Source of the DNA: Marinobacter sp. C7
Lineage (GTDB): Bacteria; Pseudomonadota; Gammaproteobacteria; Pseudomonadales; Oleiphilaceae
Direction: 5' to 3'
Length of the DNA stretch: 64,000 bases
Assembly: GCF_022343555.1 (NCBI RefSeq)
Contig: NZ_JAKQZH010000002.1
Location: forward strand, 124,001 to 188,000
Shown here: positions 42,868-51,191 of the stretch, one piece after another
Numbering within the stretch: the first letter of the stretch is position 1
How the letters are laid out: each line of letters starts with the position of its first letter
Translations under genes and position numbers: made by a program
The notes under the pieces: generated by a model
Told to the model about the DNA's origin: nothing
What the model saw: the letters and a program-made list of their open reading frames with translations, nothing else
Databases searched by the model: none

Positions 42868-43815
42868 TCAGATCTGCCCGGGCCCTGCCGGAACAATGCC
42901 ACTGGGGTTCAGCGCCTTGATGGAGTAATAGCCGGCCTTGATATGATCAAGATGCACCGTGCCGGCGATGCCATCAAGGGCCAGGATCCTGTGCATATAG
43001 GCGTGCAGGCCCGGCATGGATGCCAGGGTGTTACGGTTGCACTTGAACAGGCCGTGGTAGGCCGCATCGAAGCGCACCAGCGTGACGAACAGCCGGATAT
43101 CGGTTTCCGTCAGCCGGTCCCCGAACAGATAGGTCCGCCCGTCCGCCAACCGGCTTTCCAGCTCATCCAGCGCGGTAAACACCTTGCCATAGGCCTCATC
43201 GTAGGCCTGCTGCGAGGACGCGAAACCGGCCTGGTATACGCCATTGTTCAGGTCCGTATAGAGGTAGGCGTTGAGCGCGTCGATGTCAGCAGCAAGCTCT
43301 GCCGGGTAGAGATCGGGGCCCTGATCCACCAGTTCTCTGAACGCCGAGTTCAGCATCCGCAGGATATCCGCGGACTCGTTGTTGACGATGGTTCCGGTCT
43401 GCTTGTCCCAGAGCACCGGCACGGTGGCGCGACCGGAGATCTGCGGATCGGCCCGGGTGTAGAGTTCGTGCATGTAGCGTGCGCCGTTAAGCGAGTCCTC
43501 GTCCGCACCCGGGAAACCGCCGAACTGCCAGCCCTGGTCCGTCAGCCGGGGATTCACCACCGTCACCCCGATCAACTCTTTCAGCCCTTTCAGCTCCCGC
43601 GCCATCAGGGCCCGGGACGCCCAGGGGCAGATGTAGGCCACGTAAAGGTGGTAACGTCCCTTCTCGACCTTGAAGCCGCCCTTGCCGGTTGGACCGGGCT
43701 CACCATCGGGCGTAACCCAGTTCCGGAACGACGAGGTCTGCCGGATGAAGCGTCCTTCGTCATCTTTCGCCTGTACCGGCTGCCAGTTCTCCTGCCAGAC
43801 ACCGTTTACCAGCAT
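42868..43815 (-). CDS. yqjG: Glutathionyl-hydroquinone reductase (YqjG type, GST superfamily)
   Basis: A 315-residue xi-class glutathione transferase. The catalytic Cys63 is in YICPWASRALM, and EIKPNGWVVP-like start, IVNNESADILRMLN, and the long C-terminal helical domain match YqjG/GS-HQR enzymes, which reduce glutathionyl-hydroquinones. It is followed by the dioxygenase gene and preceded by doxX (81 bp). In E. coli the same pair (yqjF doxX-like, yqjG) lies near the LysR gene yhaJ. Confidence 0.93.
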   Translation of the reverse strand: MLVNGVWQENWQPVQAKDDEGRFIRQTSSFRNWVTPDGEPGPTGKGGFKVEKGRYHLYVAYICPWASRALMARELKGLKELIGVTVVNPRLTDQGWQFGGFPGADEDSLNGARYMHELYTRADPQISGRATVPVLWDKQTGTIVNNESADILRMLNSAFRELVDQGPDLYPAELAADIDALNAYLYTDLNNGVYQAGFASSQQAYDEAYGKVFTALDELESRLADGRTYLFGDRLTETDIRLFVTLVRFDAAYHGLFKCNRNTLASMPGLHAYMHRILALDGIAGTVHLDHIKAGYYSIKALNPSGIVPAGPGQI

Positions 43816-43896
43816 GATCCATTCCCCTCTGTTACAGGAGCACTCCCCGTTACTTGGGGAGTGCCTCAGTCAGTTATTGCCGTTAACCCTGTCTGC

Positions 43897-44379
43897 TTAG
43901 CGTGCCGCGACCGCGCTCTGGCTGTAACCTGCGCCACCGAAGCGCTCAAGCAGGACATTGTCCAGGGCAAAGCGTCCGCCACCCTGAATGGCCAGGGCGA
44001 TACTGACCACGAACAGGGTCAGGGCATACTCGTAGCCGTTGTTGGACATGAACAGGCCGTTGCCGATGTGGACCGCAAAGATCGCCACCAGCATGGCAAT
44101 GGCGTTGACCAGTGCTGCCGGGCGGGTCAGCAGACCCAGGGCCAGCGCCAGACCACCGAAGAACTCGGCACTACCGGCCATCAGCGCCATCAGGTAGCCC
44201 GGCTCCAGGCCGATGCTGGCCATCCACTGACCGGTGCCTTCCAGACCGTAGCCGCCAAACCAGGCAAACAACTTCTGGGCGCCATGGGCTGCCAGAATGA
44301 GTCCGACCGGTACCCGCAGGACCAAAGCGGCCAGACCGCCGGTGGAGCCGAAAAGCGCCTGTGCAAATTGAGTGTTCAT
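43897..44379 (-). CDS. DoxX family membrane protein (YqjF-like)
   Basis: A 160-residue protein with four membrane helices and the DoxX pattern LILAAHGAQKLFAWFGG, GSAEFFGGLALALGLLTRPAAL. Start at ATG 44379 with GAGG 8 bases upstream; an ATG three codons earlier is possible. First gene of an operon with the glutathionyl-hydroquinone reductase and dioxygenase. E. coli YqjF is induced by aromatic quinone precursors through the LysR regulator YhaJ. Confidence 0.88.
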   Translation of the reverse strand: MNTQFAQALFGSTGGLAALVLRVPVGLILAAHGAQKLFAWFGGYGLEGTGQWMASIGLEPGYLMALMAGSAEFFGGLALALGLLTRPAALVNAIAMLVAIFAVHIGNGLFMSNNGYEYALTLFVVSIALAIQGGGRFALDNVLLERFGGAGYSQSAVAAR

Positions 44380-44490
44380 AATCGTCACCTCGAATCTTTC
44401 GCTGTTGATGAGTTCTGAAGCCCCGCTCCAGAAGATGGGACCACTTTACTATCGCCAGATGAAAAGACTAAGGTGGTAGATGTTGGCTTA

Positions 44491-44511
44491 TTATCAACTT
44501 TATGTTGATAA
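44491..44511. promoter_or_regulatory. LysR operator palindrome between doxX and the LysR gene
   Basis: TTATCAAC, five bases, GTTGATAA: a perfect inverted repeat with the T-N11-A form of LysR binding sites, 30 bp before the LysR start and 112 bp before doxX. Confidence 0.75.
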
Positions 44512-44541
44512 TCGGGAATACCATCCAGCCAGGACAAACGA

Positions 44542-45450
44542 ATGGACCGTATCGATGCCATGCGCGCCTTTGTCACCGTGGTGAACGAAGGCACCTTCAC
44601 CCGAGCGGCGGACCGGCTGGAGATGTCCCCCCAGCTGGTCAGCAAGTACGTTTCCCAGCTTGAGCAGCACCTCGGCGTCCGCCTGCTCAACCGCACCACC
44701 CGGAAGCTTCACCTGACCGAGGCCGGCACCCGCTACCATCAGCGCGCCGAACAGGTTCTCACGGACATCGACGACCTGGAAAACCAGCTGGGCGACCTCC
44801 AGACCGAGGCCCGGGGCCTGTTGCGTATCAGCGCCCCGGTGTCCTTTGCCATCCGCCACATGGCTCCGTTGCTGACCGAGTTCCAGAAGGCTCATCCGGC
44901 GGTGGATATCGACCTGCAACTGAACGACCGGAAGGTGGATATCATCGAGGAAGGGTTCGACATTGCCCTGCGCATCGGCCACCTGAAAAGCTCGTCCCTG
45001 ATCGCCCGACGCATCGCGCCGGTCCGGCTGGTGCTGTGCGCCTCCCCGGACTACCTGAAACAGCACGGTACCCCCCAGCGCCCGGAGGACCTCGAGCATC
45101 ACCGTTATCTGCGCTACAGCTATATGGATCAGGATGCCACCGGACAGGTACACCGGTGGCTTCAGAGTTCAGCGAGGCAGGCGGGAGGTGACATGGTGAG
45201 CAACAACGGCGACGTGCTGGTGGAAGCCGCCATCGCCGGTGCCGGAATCGCGCTGCAACCCACCTTCATCGCAGGCGCCGCGATTCGCGACGGGAAACTC
45301 CAGGTGATCCTGCCGGATCACGAACCAGAGTCAATGGCCCTGTACGCAGTGTTCGCGCACCGGCAGCTGCTGGCCAGCAAGGTGCGCAGTTTTATCGACT
45401 TCCTGGACGGCTACTTCGGGGAACCACCCTACTGGGACCGGTTCGAGTGA
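44542..45450 (+). CDS. LysR-family transcriptional regulator (YhaJ-like)
   Basis: A 302-residue regulator with an N-terminal winged helix (MDRIDAMRAFVTVVNEGTFTRAADRLEMSPQLVSKYVSQLEQHLGVRLLNRTTRKLHLTEAG as seen at residues 1-61) and a periplasmic-binding-type effector domain. It is divergent from the doxX operon across a perfect palindrome and is probably its activator, sensing a quinone or aromatic compound. The family match to YhaJ is by context and overall likeness. Confidence 0.93.
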   Translation: MDRIDAMRAFVTVVNEGTFTRAADRLEMSPQLVSKYVSQLEQHLGVRLLNRTTRKLHLTEAGTRYHQRAEQVLTDIDDLENQLGDLQTEARGLLRISAPVSFAIRHMAPLLTEFQKAHPAVDIDLQLNDRKVDIIEEGFDIALRIGHLKSSSLIARRIAPVRLVLCASPDYLKQHGTPQRPEDLEHHRYLRYSYMDQDATGQVHRWLQSSARQAGGDMVSNNGDVLVEAAIAGAGIALQPTFIAGAAIRDGKLQVILPDHEPESMALYAVFAHRQLLASKVRSFIDFLDGYFGEPPYWDRFE

Positions 45451-45493
45451 GCTAAAGTGATTGCACTGGTGTGACAAACTCGGACAGAAACCA

Positions 45494-46726
45494 ATGGCAA
45501 ACGACCCTCTCGCGCTTGGGCAACTCTACCAGCAACAGTCCCGACGAGTGCTCGCCACTCTGATCCGCCTGCTCGGCGATTTCGTCCTGGCCGAAGAGGC
45601 CATGCAGGAGGCGTTCGCCGCCGCTCTCCGCCAATGGCCAGAGGACGGTGTTCCCGACAACCCGACCGCCTGGCTGATTCGTGCCGGCCAACGCAGAGGT
45701 ATAGACCAGATCCGGCGCAAGCAGACCGCCCGGCAGCATTCCCAGCTTCTTGCTTACGAGGAGGGCGTTACCCCGGAGCCCGATGAACAAACCATCGCAG
45801 ACGACCAGCTCCGCCTGCTGTTCACCTGCTGCCATCCCGCCCTTTCCATGGATGCGCGGGTAGCCCTGACCCTTCGGGAGATGTGTGGGCTGTCCACCGA
45901 GCAGGTAGCCAACGCCCTCCTGCAAAAACCGGTCACCCTGGCCCAGCGCATCGTGCGCGCCAAGAAAAAGATCCGGGCAGCCCGGATCCCCTACGAGATT
46001 CCGGGAGCAAAAGAACTTCCGCAGCGTTTGCCGGCAGTGCTGCGTGTCGTGTACCTGGTGTTCAACGAAGGCTACTCCCGAAGCGACGGAGACTCTGTAG
46101 TCGACGCCAGTCTCGCCACTGAGGCAATTCGACTTGCCGAGGAGCTCGGGGGCCTGCTGCCGCAAGGGGAGGTGTTCGGACTTATCGCACTGATGCGGCT
46201 GCACCATTCGCGGCGCCACGCTCGCCAGGACGCGCAGGGAGAACTGGTGACCCTCGAAGATCAGGACCGCACCTGTTGGGATCAGCACGACATCCGTCAG
46301 GGGCTGCAATACCTGGAACTCGCCCTTGCCAACACCCCTACCGGCCCTTATACCCTGCAGGCCTCCATCGCTGCCGTGCACGCCCAAGCGCTTCGGGCAG
46401 ACGCCACTGACTGGGCGCGGATTGTCCGGCTTTACGACGCGCTTTACCGCCAACAACCTTCTCCGATAATCGCACTGAATCGGGCAGTCGCCGTTGCCAT
46501 GCGTGACACACCGGCAGATGGGCTTCAGCTCCTTGATGCCCTAATCAACGAGAAAGCCATTCTCAACTATCATCTGTTTCACGCCGCGAAGGCCGACCTC
46601 CATCGCCGGGCCGATGAGCCGAAAGCTGCAGCAATGGCCTACAAACGCGCCATAGAACTGACCAGTCAGGGCCCCGAGCAACGATTCCTGCAACGCCGGT
46701 TGGCAAAACTCGGACCCACCATCTGA
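45494..46726 (+). CDS. ECF42-type sigma factor with C-terminal TPR-like domain
   Basis: A 410-residue sigma factor. Region 2 (RRVLATLIRLLGDFVLAEEAMQEAFAAAL) and region 4 (ARVALTLREMCGLSTEQVANALLQKPVTLAQRIVRAKKKI) lie in the first 180 residues. The rest is the DUF6596 extension (LRVVYLVFNEGYS) and TPR-like helices ending in RFLQRRLAKL. ECF42 proteins have no anti-sigma factor and are next to YCII/DGPF genes, as here. Start ATG 45494 (MANDPLALGQLYQQ) fits the family; there is no clear ribosome site. Confidence 0.92.
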   Translation: MANDPLALGQLYQQQSRRVLATLIRLLGDFVLAEEAMQEAFAAALRQWPEDGVPDNPTAWLIRAGQRRGIDQIRRKQTARQHSQLLAYEEGVTPEPDEQTIADDQLRLLFTCCHPALSMDARVALTLREMCGLSTEQVANALLQKPVTLAQRIVRAKKKIRAARIPYEIPGAKELPQRLPAVLRVVYLVFNEGYSRSDGDSVVDASLATEAIRLAEELGGLLPQGEVFGLIALMRLHHSRRHARQDAQGELVTLEDQDRTCWDQHDIRQGLQYLELALANTPTGPYTLQASIAAVHAQALRADATDWARIVRLYDALYRQQPSPIIALNRAVAVAMRDTPADGLQLLDALINEKAILNYHLFHAAKADLHRRADEPKAAAMAYKRAIELTSQGPEQRFLQRRLAKLGPTI

Positions 46727-46742
46727 AAAAATTTTCCGATGC

Positions 46743-46769
46743 TGTCGATTTCCGTTGGTACGAGCCGAC
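46743..46769 (+). promoter_or_regulatory. ECF42-type promoter before the YCII operon
   Basis: TGTCGA at 46743-46748, 17 bases, CGAC at 46766-46769, 34 bp before the first YCII gene. TGTCGA with a CGA-type -10 is the element reported for ECF42 sigma factors. Confidence 0.6.
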
Positions 46770-46802
46770 TCAGTCATAGAACCACCAACGGAGGACCACA
46801 CC

Positions 46803-47618
46803 ATGAAATACATGTTGATGCGCAAGGCAGATTCAGACACGGAAAGCGGAGTACTCCCCTCAGACAGCCTGCTCCAGGCCATGGCTGACTACAATGAGCG
46901 AATGACCCGAGCCGGGGTGTTTGTCTGTGGCAACGGCGTGCGTCCGAGCCGCGAAGGCTGCCGGATTGAATTTCACGACGGCGAACCGACCGTAAGCTCC
47001 GGTCCTTTCCGCATGACCGGAGAACTGCTGGCTGGGTATAGCGTGCTTGAAGTCGAGTCCCTGGAAGAGGCTATCGACTGGGCCCGACAGTGGCCGAAGG
47101 AGGATGCCAACGGCAACGTCACTCTGGAGCTGCGTCGATATTTTACGCTCGATGACTTCAGAGCCGGCCCCGGACTGGAGAAACACGAGGCCCTGGGCCA
47201 CCTGCCAGTGGAAATGAACGTGCATGTGGCATTTCCCGGAACCTGCCGCGAGGCCATGAAGTTCTATTCCGAAGTCACGGGCGGCCACCTGGAGGCCATG
47301 ATTACCTATGGCGAGACCCCTGCCTCGGAAGACGTGCCCGCAGACATGCACGATCAGATCGTCCATGCCTCCCTGAATCTCAGAGGGCGCAGGCTTATGG
47401 GCGCTGATTGTCCGGAGTATCAGGCGCCAGTGGGCACTCAGGTTCACCTGGAATACGACCGCGAGGATCAGGCTGAACGGGTCTTCCGATCACTCTCGGA
47501 CGGAGGTTCCGTGCTCATGCCATTCGAGCAGACCTTCTGGGCTCACCGCTTCGGCATGGCCCGGGACCGTTTCGGGCTTCAGTGGATGGTCAGCTGCGGC
47601 CTTGAGCAGTGCATGTAA
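46803..47618 (+). CDS. YCII-related / PhnB-like VOC fusion protein
   Basis: A 271-residue two-domain protein: an N-terminal YCII-like domain (residues 1-115; KYMLMRKADSD, GCRIEFHDGEPTVSSGPF in place of the usual DGPF) and a C-terminal vicinal-oxygen-chelate domain of the PhnB/3-demethylubiquinone type (MNVHVAFPGTCREAMKFYSEVTGGHLEAM, MPFEQTFWAHRFGMARDRFGLQWMV). AACGGAGG 8 bases before ATG 46803. Probably the first ECF42 target. Substrate unknown. Confidence 0.85.
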   Translation: MKYMLMRKADSDTESGVLPSDSLLQAMADYNERMTRAGVFVCGNGVRPSREGCRIEFHDGEPTVSSGPFRMTGELLAGYSVLEVESLEEAIDWARQWPKEDANGNVTLELRRYFTLDDFRAGPGLEKHEALGHLPVEMNVHVAFPGTCREAMKFYSEVTGGHLEAMITYGETPASEDVPADMHDQIVHASLNLRGRRLMGADCPEYQAPVGTQVHLEYDREDQAERVFRSLSDGGSVLMPFEQTFWAHRFGMARDRFGLQWMVSCGLEQCM

Positions 47619-47636
47619 AAACAAAAGGAGCAAGCC

Positions 47637-47996
47637 ATGAAATATGTTGCCCTGGTTTACTACCAGGAAAGCATCATCGAGGCGATGACGGAACAGGAAT
47701 GGCACGACCTCAATCAGGAATGCGTGGCCGGCGTCGAGCGACTGTCGGCCCAAGGTCATTTCGTGACCGGACAGCCCTTGCAACCGGTGGGCACCGCAAC
47801 CACCGTGCGGGTCCGGGACAAGGAGGTTTTGATAACAGATGGTCCCTTTGCCGAAACCAAGGAACAACTCGCGGGGTTCTACCTGCTCGAAGCCAGGGAT
47901 CTGAATGAGGCGATTCGAGTGGCAAGCCGTATTCCACCCGCACGCTTCGGCAGTATCGAAGTTCGACCCGCCCGAGAGCTGCCGCCCAAAGACTGA
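47637..47996 (+). CDS. YCII family (DGPF domain) protein
   Basis: A 119-residue protein, one YCII domain with VLITDGPFAETKEQLAGFYLLEARDLNEAIRVA, the DGPF signature. The fold is dimeric ferredoxin-like; reaction unknown. It is 18 bp after the fusion gene, in the same operon, with AAGGAG upstream of ATG 47637. Confidence 0.9.
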   Translation: MKYVALVYYQESIIEAMTEQEWHDLNQECVAGVERLSAQGHFVTGQPLQPVGTATTVRVRDKEVLITDGPFAETKEQLAGFYLLEARDLNEAIRVASRIPPARFGSIEVRPARELPPKD

Positions 47997-48011
47997 CCAA
48001 GGAGACTCGCG

Positions 48012-48365
48012 ATGAGTTATATCGATGGATTTGTTGCCGCCGTACCCACCGCCAACAAGGCAGAATACATCCGGCACGCCAGTGATGCCGCCGCCGTCTT
48101 CAAGGAACACGGCGTTGTGAAGATGGTGGAATGCTGGGGAGACGATGTGCCCGAGGGGGACGTCACCTCCTTTCCCATGGCCGTACAATGCCGGCCAGAC
48201 GAGACGGTGGTGTTCTCATGGCTGGTATGGCCTTCCCGGGAGGTACGGGATAAGGCCATGCCCAGAATCATGGAAGACCCCCGCTTACAGCCGGATGTAA
48301 ATCCCATGCCGTTCGATGGCAAGCGGCTGATCTACGGGGGCTTTGAAGTCGTGGTGGACGTATAG
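48012..48365 (+). CDS. DUF1428 family protein
   Basis: A 117-residue protein of the DUF1428 (YbaA-like) family: MSYIDGFVAAVPTANKAEY, FSWLVWPSREVRDKAMPRIMEDPRL, MPFDGKRLIYGGF. It also has the ferredoxin-like dimeric fold. Third gene of the ECF42 operon (15 bp gap, AAGGAG). Function unknown. Confidence 0.9.
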   Translation: MSYIDGFVAAVPTANKAEYIRHASDAAAVFKEHGVVKMVECWGDDVPEGDVTSFPMAVQCRPDETVVFSWLVWPSREVRDKAMPRIMEDPRLQPDVNPMPFDGKRLIYGGFEVVVDV

Positions 48366-48384
48366 CCGGGGCTGGGACGCCGCC

Positions 48385-50580
48385 TCAGCTTCCGGCCACA
48401 CCCGCTGCACGGGCCCGGGCCGCGTGCAGCTTCTTGTAGCTCTCGACCAGCCGCAGGTGCTTGTCCAGGCCTTCCAGCTGCATGTTGGTCGGGGTCAGGC
48501 CGTGGAAGCGCACGGTGCCCTCCACCGAGCCGACCACCGCGTCCATGGTGTCATCACCGAACATGCGGCGGAAATTGACAATGTAATCGTCCAGCTCCAG
48601 CTCGTCGTCGAGGGTCACCTCCAGGACTGCCTGCATGGCCTGGTAGAACAGGCCCCGCTCGACGGTGTTGTCGTTGAACTGCAGGAACATCTCGACGAAC
48701 TCCAGCGCTTCCTCGTGCCAGCCCAGGGCCAGGCAGATCAACAGTTTCAGCTCGAGGATGGTCAGCTGTCCCCAGACGGTGTTCTCGTCAAACTCCACGC
48801 CGATCAGGGTGATGATGGTCATGTAGTTGTCGAGCTGGCTGGCTTCCAGCCGCTCCGCCAGGTCCGCCAGCTGCTCGTCGCTCAGGGCGTGCAGGTTGAG
48901 GATGTCCTCGCGGTAGTCCAGGGCCATGTTGGTGTTGTCCCAGATCAGATCCTCCACCGGGTACACCTCGGAATAGCCCGGCACCAGGATGCGGCAGGTG
49001 GGCGCACCGAGATCCTCGTGCACGGCCACGTACACTTCCTTGCCCAGGTCCGCGAGGATGCCGAACAGCAGATCGGCCTCTTCTTCGTTGGTGCCGGAGA
49101 AATTCCAGTCACTGAACGGGTAATCGGACTTCGCGCTGAAGAAGCGCCAGGACACCACACCGGTGGAATCGATGAAGTGCTCCACGTAGTTGTTGGGCTC
49201 GGACACCGCCTTGCTGTTGAACGTGGGTGGCGGCACGTCGTTCAGGCCTTCGAAGCTGCGGCCCTGCATCAGTTCGGTCAGACTGCGCTCCAGCGCCACG
49301 TGGAAGCTCGGGTGCGCCCCGAAGGAGGCGAACACACCGCCGGTCTTCGGGTTCATCAGGGTCACGCACATGACCGGGAACCGGCCACCGAGGGAGGCAT
49401 CCTTCACCAGCACCGGGAAGCCCTGGGCTTCCAGGGCCTCGATGCCCTCCACAATCTCCGGATAACGCGCCAGCACCTCCTTGGGGACATCCGGCAGGGC
49501 AATCTCTTCCTCGATGATCTGCTTCTTCACCGCCCGCTCGAAAATCTCCGACAGGCACTGCACCTTGGCCTCGGCCAGGGTGTTACCGGCGCTCATGCCG
49601 TTGCTGAGGAACAGGTTCTCCACCAGGTTCGAGGGGAAGTACACCACTTCACCGTCAGACTGGCGTACGTACGGCAGCGCGCAGATACCCCGATCGACCC
49701 GGCCGGAGTTGGTGTCGATGAGGTTGGAGCCGCCCAGCTCACCCTCCGGGTTGTAGATGGCCAGGCAATGGTCGTCGAGGATACCCTCAGGCAGCTCGTC
49801 GTCCGGGCCCGGCTGGAACCATTTCTCGTCCGGGTAGTGCACGAATTCGGCGTTGGCGATCTCCTCGCCGAAGAACTGGTCGTTGTAGAAGAAGTTGCAG
49901 TTCAGCCGCTCGATGAACTCACCCAGCGCCGAACACAGGGCGCTCTCCTTGGTGGCGCCCTTGCCGTTGGTAAAGCACATGGGCGAGGCCGCGTCGCGGA
50001 TGTGCAGGGACCACACGTGGGGCACGATGTTGCGCCAGGAGGCAATCTCGATCTTCATGCCCAGCTCGCGCAGGATGCCGGTCATCCGGGCAATGGTCTG
50101 TTCCAGCGGCGCGTCCTTGCCTTCGATGAAGGTGTGGTGCTCGCTGTCCGGCTCCACCATCAGCAGCGCCTGGGCGTCTTCGTCCAGGTTTTCCACCGTC
50201 TCGATCTCGAAATCGGGGCCGGTCTGCACCACCTTTTTCACCGTACAGCGGTCAATCGAACGCAGGATACCCTGGCGATCTTTCTCCGACAGATCCTCGG
50301 GCAGCTCCACCTGGATCTTGAAGATCTGGTTGTAACGGTTCTCCGGATCAACGATGTTGTTCTGGGACAGCCGGATATTATCGGTGGGAATGTTGCGCGC
50401 CAGGCAGTACACCCGCACGAAATAGGCCGCACACAGGGCCGAGGACGCCAGGAAGTAGTCGAAAGGACTCGGCGCCGAGCCATCGCCTTTGTAGCGGATG
50501 GGCTGATCGGTGACGACGGAAAAGTCGTCAAACTTGGCTTCAAGGCGGAGGTTTTCGAGAAAATTGACTTTGATTTCCAT
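48385..50580 (-). CDS. OsmC-YcaO fusion protein
   Basis: A 731-residue protein. The N-terminal domain (residues 1-135) is OsmC-like (EIKVNFLENLRLEAKFDDFSV...GSAPSPFDYFLASSALCAAYFVRVYC), and the rest is a YcaO domain with ATP-binding blocks (GKGATKESALCSALGEFIERL, YFPSNLVENLFLSNGMSAGNTLAEAKVQCLSEIFERAVK) followed by a TPR-like C-terminus as in E. coli YcaO. OsmC-type proteins are thiol peroxidases; YcaO enzymes activate backbone amides with ATP, and E. coli YcaO aids ribosomal protein S12 methylthiolation with RimO. The start is set by the OsmC domain (ATG 50580). No RimO or peptide gene is nearby. Confidence 0.9.
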   Translation of the reverse strand: MEIKVNFLENLRLEAKFDDFSVVTDQPIRYKGDGSAPSPFDYFLASSALCAAYFVRVYCLARNIPTDNIRLSQNNIVDPENRYNQIFKIQVELPEDLSEKDRQGILRSIDRCTVKKVVQTGPDFEIETVENLDEDAQALLMVEPDSEHHTFIEGKDAPLEQTIARMTGILRELGMKIEIASWRNIVPHVWSLHIRDAASPMCFTNGKGATKESALCSALGEFIERLNCNFFYNDQFFGEEIANAEFVHYPDEKWFQPGPDDELPEGILDDHCLAIYNPEGELGGSNLIDTNSGRVDRGICALPYVRQSDGEVVYFPSNLVENLFLSNGMSAGNTLAEAKVQCLSEIFERAVKKQIIEEEIALPDVPKEVLARYPEIVEGIEALEAQGFPVLVKDASLGGRFPVMCVTLMNPKTGGVFASFGAHPSFHVALERSLTELMQGRSFEGLNDVPPPTFNSKAVSEPNNYVEHFIDSTGVVSWRFFSAKSDYPFSDWNFSGTNEEEADLLFGILADLGKEVYVAVHEDLGAPTCRILVPGYSEVYPVEDLIWDNTNMALDYREDILNLHALSDEQLADLAERLEASQLDNYMTIITLIGVEFDENTVWGQLTILELKLLICLALGWHEEALEFVEMFLQFNDNTVERGLFYQAMQAVLEVTLDDELELDDYIVNFRRMFGDDTMDAVVGSVEGTVRFHGLTPTNMQLEGLDKHLRLVESYKKLHAARARAAGVAGS

Positions 50581-50755
50581 AGCGGGAGCACCAGGCTTGG
50601 AGAATTTCGGCGAGCCGTCAGGCTGAAATCCGTTATTATCCAGTTTTTGCAAGGCCCCGTCTCTCCGTAATACTGCGACGGACCGGAGCCGACCCATCTT
50701 TTCATCGCACCCTTCGAAAATACGGTGCGGCATCAACCAACGAGGAGAAAACACT

Positions 50756-51127
50756 ATGATCGGCTACGTCACCATCGGTGTCAGTGACATGGAACGGGCC
50801 AAGGCCTTCTACAGCGACCTGCTGGGTGATCTGGGCGCGAAGGTGCTGGTGGATATGGGCCGCATCGCCTTCATCGGCAAGAGCATGCGTGAACCCACAC
50901 TGGCGGTGTGCACCCCGTTCAATGAAGAGCCCAACCACCCGGGCAACGGCAATATGCTGGCCATCCACCCCGGCTCCAAAGAAGCCGTGGATGCCCACTA
51001 CAAGAAGGCCATCGAACTGGGCGCCACCTGTGACGGCGAGCCGGGCCAGAGAATTCCGGGGCAGTTCTACGGCGCTTACGTGAAAGACCCGGACGGCAAC
51101 AAGCTGGCGTTTTTCTACTTCGGGTAA
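50756..51127 (+). CDS. VOC-family glyoxalase-like protein
   Basis: A 123-residue vicinal-oxygen-chelate protein: MIGYVTIGVSDMERAKAFYSDLLGDLGA at the start and YVKDPDGNKLAFFYFG at the end are the paired beta-alpha-beta-beta-beta units. Metal ligands would be in the HP-type blocks. GAGGAG 8 bases before ATG 50756. Substrate unknown. It is divergent from the OsmC-YcaO gene. Confidence 0.9.
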   Translation: MIGYVTIGVSDMERAKAFYSDLLGDLGAKVLVDMGRIAFIGKSMREPTLAVCTPFNEEPNHPGNGNMLAIHPGSKEAVDAHYKKAIELGATCDGEPGQRIPGQFYGAYVKDPDGNKLAFFYFG

Positions 51128-51191
51128 GCCGCCCGCTCAACACGCAGTGCAGGCCTGGCCGAGGGAGGCCGCCTGCATCGCGTGCCGATCT

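Noticed and set aside
42862..44418. 518-codon plus-strand frame over the GST and doxX genes
   Set aside because: Opposite strand of two recognised genes, with no family match in its translation.
48343..50670. 775-codon open frame on the plus strand over the OsmC-YcaO gene
   Set aside because: Antisense of a clear two-domain protein; amino-acid make-up is His/Val/Gln rich as in other shadow frames here.
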